Virus record (IMG/VR): IMGVR_UViG_3300033149_002560
Span: 1-20,876 of that record
From: a virus
Direction: 5' to 3' (one strand)
Length of the DNA stretch: 20,876 nucleotides
Part shown: positions 16,536 through 20,876 of the stretch, piece by piece
How positions within the stretch are numbered: the first letter of the stretch is position 1
How the letters are laid out: the number at the start of each line of letters is the position of its first letter
Made by a program: the position numbers and the translations under genes
Notes under the pieces: generated by a model
What the model saw: only the letters and a program-made list of their open reading frames with translations
What the model was told of the DNA's origin: nothing
Database searches by the model: none

Positions 16536-16898
16536 ATGCCCATGAGTACAGCAGAAATAAGAGCTTTGGAAAATCAATTAGAGAATTTGGACCAGGAAGT
16601 GAAAAGCCTGGCAAAATCCTGGTATAAGCCAGCCCTCTTAAACCTGGGTATAGTGGCAACCATTATTACCATCGGCCTTTCGGTGCAGTACCATCGTGAT
16701 GAAAATTTAAAAGAAGAAATCAGCGACAAGGCAGCACAAACAAATGGAGAATTTTCCTTAAGGTATGAAAAAGCTGCAGACTTGGTAAAACTTAAGCACA
16801 ACCTGGCACTTGAAAAAATCCGCAATGTAGATGAAAAACTGGAAAACCACAAACAACAAACAAGGCGCGAATTAGACAGATTGCAGCGCAATAATTAG
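16536..16898 (+). CDS. single-span coiled-coil membrane protein, lysis cassette (spanin- or holin-like)
   Basis: 120 aa (118 if ATG 16542 is used). Residues ~5-30 form an amphipathic helix, ~34-51 a membrane span (LLNLGIVATIITIGLSVQ), then ~65 charged residues predicted as coiled coil (NLALEKIRNVDEKLENHKQQTRRELDRLQ). A membrane anchor with a long periplasmic coil is the shape of an inner-membrane spanin, but the N-terminal helix is longer than usual and no outer-membrane spanin partner was found nested or downstream. Hemolysin XhlA-like or holin-accessory roles are alternatives. It lies between the fibre gene and the holin-like gene. Confidence 0.7.
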   Translation: MPMSTAEIRALENQLENLDQEVKSLAKSWYKPALLNLGIVATIITIGLSVQYHRDENLKEEISDKAAQTNGEFSLRYEKAADLVKLKHNLALEKIRNVDEKLENHKQQTRRELDRLQRNN

Positions 16899-16909
16899 AG
16901 GGCAATATT

Positions 16910-17152
16910 ATGGGCTGGTTAAGAAAAAGACTTGCAGAAAAATCTACCTACCGGGGCCTGGCAATTCTCGCCAGTGTAGCGGGTTTTGGTTTATCCCCTG
17001 ACATGATTGAATTTATCCTTATGGGTGCAGCTGGTGCCCTGGGTTTTATTGAAGTTGTTGCAAAAGAGAATGACAAGGAACTCAAGGAAAAGCTGAAAGA
17101 AACCTTAAAAGATGAGTTAAAAGAAGCAATAGAAAAAAAGTTGCTATCTTAA
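16910..17152 (+). CDS. putative holin (two membrane spans)
   Basis: 80 aa. Short basic N-terminus MGWLRKRLAEKSTYRG, two membrane spans at about 15-28 and 32-50 separated by a GLSPD turn, then a highly charged Lys/Glu helix (51-79). This matches small class II holins or related phage membrane proteins encoded just before an endolysin. GAGGG 7 bp upstream supports ATG 16910. The endolysin needs a membrane hole because it carries no signal peptide. Holin activity is inferred from shape and place. Confidence 0.72.
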   Translation: MGWLRKRLAEKSTYRGLAILASVAGFGLSPDMIEFILMGAAGALGFIEVVAKENDKELKEKLKETLKDELKEAIEKKLLS

Positions 17153-17159
17153 TGATTTT

Positions 17160-17175
17160 AAAGGGTTTTCCCTTT
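17160..17175 (+). terminator. weak hairpin, possible attenuator between holin and endolysin
   Basis: AAAGGG (17160-17165) and CCCTTT (17170-17175) form a 6-bp stem with a TTTT loop, followed by TGTGTGTTTG. The stem is AT-rich and the tail is not a clean T run, so at best it is a partial terminator or mRNA end-protecting hairpin. Confidence 0.3.
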
Positions 17176-17214
17176 TGTGTGTTTGATTGTAAATATATAA
17201 AAGGCAATTAAATC

Positions 17215-17649
17215 ATGTACATACAGCCACAAATTAGAAACGATAGCCAGGGAAGTGGTGAATGGAGATCAAGACGCGGAAAGCGGCCCCATAAGGGTAT
17301 TGATTACCAGGTAACACCAGGGGCCTTTATTAAATCCCATGTAAACGGAAAAGTTACCAAGCTGGGGTACCCATACGGTGACGATTTAAGTTATCGCTAT
17401 GTAGAGGTAACAGATTACGCTGGTTTGCGGCACCGGTTTTTTTACGTTGAACCATACGCAAAGGAAGGCGAATTAATCCAGGCAGGGGCCGTTTTAGGCT
17501 GGGCCCAGGATGTTGCAGCAAGATACCCAGCAAACGAAACCAGGGGCGAAATGCAGCCCCACATTCATTATGAAGTGCTAGACCAGGCCGGGCTTGATTA
17601 CGACCCAGAAAAGTTTTTGCAGCACTTCACAAAAATAGAAGTTTCTTAA
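17215..17649 (+). CDS. M23-family peptidase endolysin
   Basis: 144 aa, a stand-alone peptidase M23 domain (LytM/lysostaphin-like zinc endopeptidase) that cuts the peptide cross-bridges of peptidoglycan. Zinc ligands are visible: H26 and D30 in PHKGID, H118 in PHIHYEV, with H116 as likely catalytic base; H73 in LRHRFFYV is a further conserved-type position. No signal peptide or wall-binding domain, so it should depend on the holin upstream. M23 endolysins are less common than lysozyme or amidase types in such phages. AAAGG before ATG 17215 supports the start. The gene ends the late transcription unit. Confidence 0.9.
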   Translation: MYIQPQIRNDSQGSGEWRSRRGKRPHKGIDYQVTPGAFIKSHVNGKVTKLGYPYGDDLSYRYVEVTDYAGLRHRFFYVEPYAKEGELIQAGAVLGWAQDVAARYPANETRGEMQPHIHYEVLDQAGLDYDPEKFLQHFTKIEVS

Positions 17650-17659
17650 TTCACGACCA

Positions 17660-17699
17660 GGCCCAGGTTTAGCAGTACTGGGCCCCTTCAAACTTTTTT
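17660..17699 (+). terminator. intrinsic terminator ending the late operon
   Basis: GGCCCAG (17660-17666) and CTGGGCC (17678-17684) form a 7-bp GC-rich stem with an 11-base loop; a run of six T residues follows at 17694-17699 after CCTTCAAAC. It lies just after the endolysin stop and before the next promoter. The gap between stem and T run is longer than ideal. Confidence 0.65.
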
Positions 17700-17731
17700 C
17701 AAATTATTTTCATTTTTTTTGTATTTGGGTG

Positions 17732-17759
17732 TTGACTAGTTACGCGTAACTAGTAGAAT
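17732..17759 (+). promoter_or_regulatory. sigma70 promoter of the early/replication operon
   Basis: TTGACT (17732-17737) and TAGAAT (17754-17759) with a 16-bp spacer, both 5/6 to consensus. It is the best promoter match I saw in the window and sits between the late-operon terminator and the replication-type genes. Transcription would begin near 17766. Confidence 0.75.
17735..17754. promoter_or_regulatory. 20-bp perfect palindromic operator in the promoter spacer
   Basis: ACTAGTTACGCGTAACTAGT is identical to its reverse complement. It fills the region from the end of the -35 box to the start of the -10 box, so a dimeric regulator bound here would block RNA polymerase. No recognisable repressor is encoded in the window; the regulator could be host-encoded or lie outside. 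Confidence 0.7.
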
Positions 17760-17797
17760 GGACAACAGATCGAAGCAAAAACCAAAGGGCAAGAAAA

Positions 17798-17884
17798 GTG
17801 AAATTCAACCAAACCGGCACAATCACAGAAACCCAAAAAGCCAAAAAGCCAAAGTTAAAGCTAATGCAAAGGGCGAGGGGTTAA
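17798..17884 (+). CDS. possible 28-aa leader peptide
   Basis: GTG 17798 to TAA 17882-17884, encoding a Lys/Gln-rich peptide (start VKFNQTGTITETQKAKKPKL, V read as Met). It has AAGGGC about 9 bp upstream and its stop overlaps the next ATG (TAATG). That would be a translational-coupling arrangement. Weak evidence: short, GTG start, and no homologue recognised. Confidence 0.3.
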   Translation: MKFNQTGTITETQKAKKPKLKLMQRARG

Positions 17885-18240
17885 TGATGGATTTTTTATG
17901 TAACCATGTTTATGACGAATACGGTGTTTGTTTCGAGTGTGATCATGTACGGGGCACCCCGGAACCGTTGAACCAGGGAAGGCAAAAACTTATTCACCTG
18001 GATAAAACAACACAGCTGGCGATATTTGATGCCTGGTTAAACAAAAACATTCAGTATTTTAAACAGTCTGAAAACAGCTGGAAAAAGCTAAGGGCCAGCG
18101 CAGCATTGAGAAAAGCCGGAATTTATCGCCCTAACCCTGTTGCTGAAAATAGTGAATTTTGCCAAAATCCAAAACCAGCGGGCAAATTTGAAACAGAGAG
18201 AGATAAGCAAAATGGACAAGAACCAAAAGAAAATGATTAA
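17884..18240 (+). CDS. small protein with CxH-CxxC zinc-binding motif
   Basis: 118 aa from ATG 17884, chosen over the in-frame ATG 17758 because that codon lies inside the -10 box and would not be transcribed; GAGGGG is 4-10 bp upstream of 17884. The N-terminus MMDFLCNHVYDEYGVCFECDH has a C-x-H...C-x2-C-x-H pattern, likely one zinc knuckle. The middle is helical (TTQLAIFDAWLNKNIQYFKQSENSWKKLR), the C-terminus polar and disordered. First gene of the operon; perhaps regulatory or DNA-binding, but function not recognised. Confidence 0.6.
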   Translation: MMDFLCNHVYDEYGVCFECDHVRGTPEPLNQGRQKLIHLDKTTQLAIFDAWLNKNIQYFKQSENSWKKLRASAALRKAGIYRPNPVAENSEFCQNPKPAGKFETERDKQNGQEPKEND

Positions 18241-18433
18241 GCTGGCTTTTGATGCCAGAGAGCAGCTAAACGATTGGGAAAGCGGTTTTATTGTAAAACT
18301 CAATAAACTGGCAAACCATCACATGCCTGTAAATCTAACTGATAAGCAAGCCCAGAAGTTAAAGCAGATTGATAAAAAGCTAACCGCAATTCACGAGGGC
18401 GAAAATGGGGAACTATCCGAGCCAGAAGGCTGA
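18212..18433 (+). CDS. small helical hypothetical protein (73 aa)
   Basis: From ATG 18212, overlapping the previous gene by 29 bp, with GAGAGAG about 8 bp upstream; an in-frame TTG at 18140 is less likely because it would overlap deeply. Content is charged and helical: MIKLAFDAREQLNDWESGFIVKL and LTDKQAQKLKQIDKKLTAI. This pattern of two helices around NHHMPVNLTDKQ recalls small proteins encoded beside phage replication initiators, but I do not recognise a family. Confidence 0.6.
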   Translation: MDKNQKKMIKLAFDAREQLNDWESGFIVKLNKLANHHMPVNLTDKQAQKLKQIDKKLTAIHEGENGELSEPEG

Positions 18434-18563
18434 AAACCGAAAGGAGTACATGCGCAAGTACAGAGCTGATAAAAAGGCGCAGGGTTTAACGCAGGTGCGA
18501 TTTGACAGCATAACCCACCAACAAAAGGCCCAGCTTTTGAAATACTGGGAAACAATAAAATAA
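18405..18563 (+). CDS. small basic protein (52 aa), possible ribbon-helix-helix type
   Basis: ATG 18405 to TAA 18561-18563, overlapping the previous gene by 29 bp. Sequence begins MGNYPSQKAENRKEYMRKYR and includes LTQVRFDSITHQQKAQLLKYWETI, i.e. a basic helix, a short strand and a helix, compatible with a small DNA-binding protein. GAGGG lies 7 bp before ATG 18405. A second in-frame ATG at 18450 has AAGGAG only 3 bp upstream and might give a 37-aa form. Fills the gap before the initiator-like gene. Function unknown. Confidence 0.6.
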   Translation: MGNYPSQKAENRKEYMRKYRADKKAQGLTQVRFDSITHQQKAQLLKYWETIK

Positions 18564-18582
18564 AAATCATAAGGGGCAATTT

Positions 18583-19017
18583 ATGAGTTTTGAAGCAGCA
18601 GCCTGGGCAATTAAGCAGCGCCCAGAATCACCAACCGAAAAGTTAATTCTAATAGCACTAGCTGACTGTATGAATGCAGAAACAGGCCGGTGCTTCCCTT
18701 CCGTTGATTTCCTGGCAGAAGCGGCTTTGTGTTCAAAGAGAACGGCCCAGCGCGCAATCAAGAGCCTGGAAAGCCAAGGCTTTATTAATCGCAGTTTCAG
18801 GGTAAACGATACTCCCTTATATCGCCTTAATTTGGGTGGGTGTCAAAATGTCACCCGGTGTCAGGATGATGATTTGGGGTGTCATATTGACACTTCTAGG
18901 GGTGTCACCGGTGTCACCCTAACCAGGAAGTTAACCAAGAATAATAAACCAGGGGTTACAGCTGCCGCTGACTTTGTTGAATTGCATACAAGCACAGAGT
19001 GGGCAGCAGACTTATGA
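18583..19017 (+). CDS. replication initiator-like protein, HTH_36 domain
   Basis: 144 aa. Residues ~15-70 form a winged helix-turn-helix of the HTH_36 type: PTEKLILIALADCMNAETGRCFPSVDFLAEAALCSKRTAQRAIKSLESQGFI. This domain is found at the N-terminus of phage replication proteins (lambda O-like) and plasmid Rep proteins. The C-terminal half is short, without a helicase-loader or primase domain, so host helicase recruitment would need another factor. The DNA for residues ~86-112 is an array of GGTGTCA repeats, as expected if the protein binds an origin within its own gene. AAGGGG 5-10 bp upstream supports ATG 18583. Confidence 0.7.
   Translation: MSFEAAAWAIKQRPESPTEKLILIALADCMNAETGRCFPSVDFLAEAALCSKRTAQRAIKSLESQGFINRSFRVNDTPLYRLNLGGCQNVTRCQDDDLGCHIDTSRGVTGVTLTRKLTKNNKPGVTAAADFVELHTSTEWAADL
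18838..18919. repeat. iteron-like cluster, candidate replication origin
   Basis: GGTGTCA occurs five times in the same direction at 18839, 18857, 18878, 18901 and 18910; TGTCA occurs again at 18849, and inverted at 18888. The last two copies are the tandem GGTGTCACC GGTGTCACC. All fall within 80 bp inside the initiator-like gene, followed by a more A/T-rich stretch to about 18955. Lambda's origin inside gene O has the same architecture. The origin role is inferred. Confidence 0.6.
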
Positions 19018-19523
19018 ACACAAAAGAATTTGAACAAAGTTTGAAAGTGCAGCCAACGTTTTACGAATTGTATTATGTGCTGCATAGGGAAGGCAGGACA
19101 AAGGCAGAAGCAGCAGCGGTTATAAATCGGTATTTTGAATTAACGATTTCTGCAAAGCATTTGCACTTGTTTTGGATGGTTGAAAATAACGGAATCATTG
19201 ACCTGGAAAGGCATCATTTTTTAAGGGAAGGCTCAAGATTGCTATTCCCTGTTTATGTGGTGTTTTATGAAGATGCAAAAATGCACTTTGCTGATAATGT
19301 TACCGAGCTATCAAAATTCAATTACAGCAGGAACGACAAGGCCAGGCTTTCTGGGTTGAATTGTGCTTGTTGTGGAATGGATTTTAGTAAAAAGGGTTGT
19401 GGTGGTATGTTTGAAAAGTGTGATTTAGAGACAAGGGAAAATACTAGATTCAGGGCGCTTAATGAATTAGATAAGAGGGAATTTAAAAATGTTGGAATGG
19501 GAACCGATGGAAATGAGATATAA
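19014..19523 (+). CDS. hypothetical protein with Cys-rich segment (169 aa)
   Basis: Starts at ATG 19014 in an ATGA overlap with the initiator-like gene. A GTG at 18999 is in frame but would overlap more. The first 70 residues are helical with a helix-turn-helix-like piece (EGRTKAEAAAVINRYFELTISAKHLHLFW). Residues 117-136 hold C117, C119, C120, C129 and C136 in NCACCGMDFSKKGCGGMFEKC, probably a small metal-binding knuckle. In lambda the equivalent place is the helicase loader P, but no P-like or AAA+ features are visible. Function not recognised. Confidence 0.65.
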   Translation: MNTKEFEQSLKVQPTFYELYYVLHREGRTKAEAAAVINRYFELTISAKHLHLFWMVENNGIIDLERHHFLREGSRLLFPVYVVFYEDAKMHFADNVTELSKFNYSRNDKARLSGLNCACCGMDFSKKGCGGMFEKCDLETRENTRFRALNELDKREFKNVGMGTDGNEI

Positions 19524-19809
19524 AGAGCTAAAGTCTTTGCTTGATGAATGGGCCGGGTGTTTGAGTGACCAGGTACCAGAGAAGTTTAAAATAAAGGAAG
19601 TTTGCTACTGGCCCCAGGGAATCAGATATAAGCTATTAAACGACCAGGCCCAAAAGCTAGGTCCTAAAGATCGGGCTTTGTTTTGTAATGGCAGCCAGTG
19701 GGCACAGCACAAAATGGAAAGGCAGTTAAACATTCCAGAATTAATGGCCTTCCGCAGCTGCATGGTAAATAGCTTCCTTACAGATTCATTTTTTTACATA
19801 GAGGCGTGA
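19489..19809 (+). CDS. hypothetical protein (106 aa) upstream of parS
   Basis: ATG 19489 with GAGGG 9-13 bp upstream, overlapping the preceding gene by 35 bp. Sequence MLEWEPMEMRYKELKSLLDEWAGCLSD then VCYWPQGIRYKLLNDQAQKLGPKDRALFCNGSQWAQHKMERQL. Place in the operon (late part of an early/replication region, ahead of packaging genes) is where Q-type antiterminators are often found, but no Q motif is visible. The stop TGA abuts the parS sequence without a gap. Confidence 0.6.
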   Translation: MLEWEPMEMRYKELKSLLDEWAGCLSDQVPEKFKIKEVCYWPQGIRYKLLNDQAQKLGPKDRALFCNGSQWAQHKMERQLNIPELMAFRSCMVNSFLTDSFFYIEA

Positions 19810-19825
19810 TGTTTCACGTGAAACA
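19810..19825. promoter_or_regulatory. parS: parS (ParB-binding centromere site)
   Basis: TGTTTCACGTGAAACA, a perfect 16-bp palindrome, matches the bacterial chromosomal parS consensus TGTTNCACGTGAAACA at every position. It fills the short gap between two genes (stop at 19807-19809, next ATG 19829). No parA, parB or clamp-type partition gene is visible, so host ParB would be the binding partner. Sequence identity is direct; function is inferred. Confidence 0.85.
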
Positions 19826-19828
19826 ATT

Positions 19829-20065
19829 ATGAATAAATCGGAATTATTTGGCGGGGTTATCTTGCTGGCAGTTGTTGTTTATGTGTTGTGTGTATCGGTG
19901 GCGGCCCTTCAAGTGCTAATTGCCTGGATATCAGAGAACTTTAATTTTTTTGAGTCTATCTTTTGGTTTGAAAATTGGCATGTATCTTTGCAGATTGGTG
20001 GCGGTGGTTGTTTTGTTTTCCTGGGCATTCTGTTTTTAATCGGTGGTTTTGATGATGCCAAGTAA
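19829..20065 (+). CDS. small two-span membrane protein
   Basis: 78 aa. Membrane spans at about residues 8-34 (GGVILLAVVVYVLCVSVAAL) and 55-73 (GGGGCFVFLGILFLIGG), joined by an aromatic loop WISENFNFFESIFWFENWH. No clear Shine-Dalgarno precedes ATG 19829, because the leader is taken up by parS; translation may be coupled or low. It could be a second lysis protein, a superinfection-exclusion protein or a membrane partner of the DNA; none is recognisable. Contains GGTGGCGGCC at 19897-19906. Overlaps the next gene by 11 bp. Confidence 0.65.
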   Translation: MNKSELFGGVILLAVVVYVLCVSVAALQVLIAWISENFNFFESIFWFENWHVSLQIGGGGCFVFLGILFLIGGFDDAK

Positions 20066-20447
20066 CTTAGAAGAAAAGCTATTCTTTCAGCTGACAATCG
20101 CAGGACTGCCGGAACCGGTTAAAGAGCATGTATTTTTTGAGGGCCGTAAATGGCGCTTTGATTTTTGCTGGCCTTCCCTAATGGTGGCGGTTGAATGTGA
20201 GGGGATTATATACAACCAGAACTATAAAGCCGGTGTAAGGATGGGCGGCAGGCAAGCAGGCAGGACCACACAAATAAAAAAGAGCAGGCACCAGACAGCT
20301 GCCGGATATAGCAAAGACTGTGAGAAGTACAACGCAGCTGCAGAGGATGGTTGGTTAGTGTTGCGATATACACAGCAGCACATTAACAGCGGTGAAGCAC
20401 TGCAACAGATCGAGCGTATAGTGAGCGCCAGGTTATGCCAACAGTAG
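20055..20447 (+). CDS. Vsr/DUF559-like PD-(D/E)xK endonuclease
   Basis: 130 aa from ATG 20055 (ATG 20052 is adjacent, GTG 20043 upstream). The core FEGRKWRFDFCWPSLMVAVECEG (Asp then Glu-x-Glu) followed by SRH.....GYSKDCEKYNAAAEDGWLVLRYT is the signature of small phage endonucleases related to Vsr and DUF559. In relatives EGG is followed closely by GRH; here an extra basic loop of about 20 residues (about 51-77, rich in Arg, Lys, Gly) separates them. Likely a DNA-structure or nicking nuclease for replication or packaging. It overlaps the HNH gene by 13 bp. Confidence 0.82.
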   Translation: MPSNLEEKLFFQLTIAGLPEPVKEHVFFEGRKWRFDFCWPSLMVAVECEGIIYNQNYKAGVRMGGRQAGRTTQIKKSRHQTAAGYSKDCEKYNAAAEDGWLVLRYTQQHINSGEALQQIERIVSARLCQQ

Positions 20448-20785
20448 GCAGCAAGACAGAATGTGCAGCACTGGGTTGCCATAGGACCACAGCAAATAAG
20501 TACTGCGACAAGCATAAGGGAGAAGGACAGAAGCGCAAACGTTCACGCAAGGGAAGCGATTACAGACCTTATAAAACACCTGCCTGGTTAGCTATGCGCG
20601 CAAAGATATTGCAACGTGACCCAGTGTGCAAAGGCCCTGGCCTTTATGGTGATGGGTGCAGCCAGCCTTCTAAACATGTTGACCACATAACCCCCTGGAA
20701 ACAGGGCGGTGCCTTTCTCGACCCAAAGAATCTGCAGGGCTTGTGCCACAGCTGCCACAGTAAAAAGACCCAGCGCGGCCAGTAA
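20435..20785 (+). CDS. HNH endonuclease with N-terminal zinc finger
   Basis: 116 aa. An N-terminal zinc-finger-like C10-C15-C24-H27 set and a Lys/Arg-rich linker precede an HNH domain: C65 and C75, D83-H84 in HVDHITPW, N99 in DPKNLQGLC, and C104/C107/H108 in CHSCHSKK. The C65/C75/C104/C107 cysteines likely hold the structural zinc. HNH proteins encoded next to terminase genes act in packaging and cos cleavage in HK97-type phages, and this one is last before the window end; the window begins with the end of a small terminase. Confidence 0.93.
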   Translation: MPTVGSKTECAALGCHRTTANKYCDKHKGEGQKRKRSRKGSDYRPYKTPAWLAMRAKILQRDPVCKGPGLYGDGCSQPSKHVDHITPWKQGGAFLDPKNLQGLCHSCHSKKTQRGQ

Positions 20786-20876
20786 AAAATTTTTTATTTG
20801 AATCTATCCTGCCTGTAAATAATTCACAAAAGGGGTGGGGGGGGGTAAGATAGCTGGAAAGTGGTAATCAATTCAG
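20786..20876. other. intergenic region with A6T6 palindrome and G9 run
   Basis: No gene is seen in these 91 bp. TAAAAAATTTTTTA (20783-20796) is a 14-bp A/T palindrome overlapping the end of the HNH gene. GGGG T GGGGGGGGG lies at 20832-20845, then a polypurine-like stretch. In related phages the cos site lies around this point between HNH and small terminase, but no cos feature can be recognised directly. Confidence 0.5.

Larger units (their letters stand above)
4046..19906 (+). repeat. dispersed 10-bp motif GGTGGCGGCC, eight copies, all + strand
   Basis: Exact copies start at 4046, 5800, 8489, 10619, 12214, 15734, 16256 and 19897; none was seen on the other strand. Every copy is in the same codon phase (G|GTG|GCG|GCC, Val-Ala-Ala) and the wobble base of the codon before is always G although the encoded residue differs (P, A, L, A, T, V, K, S). 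Bases beyond the ten vary. The coordinates span the set. Confidence 0.85.

Noticed and set aside
17758-17883. Longer N-terminus for the CxH-CxxC protein from ATG 17758
   Set aside because: The ATG is part of the -10 box and upstream of the expected transcription start; the extra 42 residues are low-complexity Lys/Asn/Gln; a good ribosome site precedes ATG 17884.
18140-18211. TTG-started extension of the 73-aa protein
   Set aside because: It would overlap the previous gene by 100 bp without a ribosome site; ATG 18212 has one.
18537-18566. Possible promoter TTGAAA with an A/T-rich -10 before the initiator-like gene
   Set aside because: No -10 hexamer at good spacing (best 18 bp with 4 of 6 matches). 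A/T-rich context makes it expected by chance.
20783-20796. A6T6 palindrome as a terminator for the HNH gene
   Set aside because: No GC stem; an A/T-only palindrome is a poor terminator. It could be a bent-DNA element instead.
1-20876. CRISPR arrays, tRNA genes, insertion sequences, attachment sites
   Set aside because: I saw no regularly spaced repeats other than the fibre repeats, no cloverleaf with anticodon and CCA-type end, no transposase or inverted-repeat pair, and no integrase.

Overview
The window is a block of tailed-phage (siphovirus) genes, about 21 kb long, with every recognisable gene on the + strand and most genes touching or overlapping the next. The virion proteins belong to the HK97/lambda-type set found in phages of Gram-negative bacteria: HK97-family terminase, portal, ClpP-like prohead protease, HK97-fold capsid, gp6/gp10-type connectors, a lambda-type G/GT tail chaperone with a -1 frameshift, and a tape measure with a lambda-like C-terminal part. 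With moderate G+C (mid-40s percent by eye), frequent CCWGG, and a chromosomal-type parS site, a gammaproteobacterial host is the most economical guess. The host cannot be named from this sequence.

Layout. 1-9.1 kb: 3' end of the small terminase subunit, large terminase, portal, protease, major capsid protein (with its own promoter and a strong terminator), two paralogous decoration-like proteins, and head-tail connector and tail-completion proteins. 8.7-16.5 kb: tail tube, frameshifted tail chaperone pair, tape measure, two tandem paralogous tail proteins, a 53-residue protein missed by length cut-offs, a large Cys-containing tail-tip protein, and a fibre-like protein with a perfect 10-residue repeat. 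16.5-17.65 kb: lysis cassette (coiled-coil membrane protein, holin-like protein, M23 peptidase endolysin), closed by a terminator. 17.7-20.8 kb: a second operon starting at a near-consensus promoter whose spacer is a perfect 20-bp palindrome. It encodes small unknown proteins, a helix-turn-helix replication-initiator-like protein with iteron-like repeats inside its gene, a small membrane protein preceded by an exact parS sequence, a Vsr/DUF559-type nuclease and an HNH nuclease. HNH genes usually lie next to the small terminase gene, whose 3' end opens the window, so the two ends of the window may be near neighbours on a circular map of about 21 kb.

The most noteworthy non-genic signals are: (i) TGTTTCACGTGAAACA at 19810-19825, an exact match to the bacterial chromosomal ParB-binding site parS, with no parA or parB in the window; (ii) eight exact copies of GGTGGCGGCC, all on the + strand and all in one codon phase with fixed wobble bases; (iii) GGTGTCA iterons within the putative initiator gene; (iv) the promoter/operator palindrome; (v) the tail-chaperone slippery site with a matching downstream stem. 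No integrase, repressor, DNA polymerase, partition proteins, tRNA or CRISPR array was seen.
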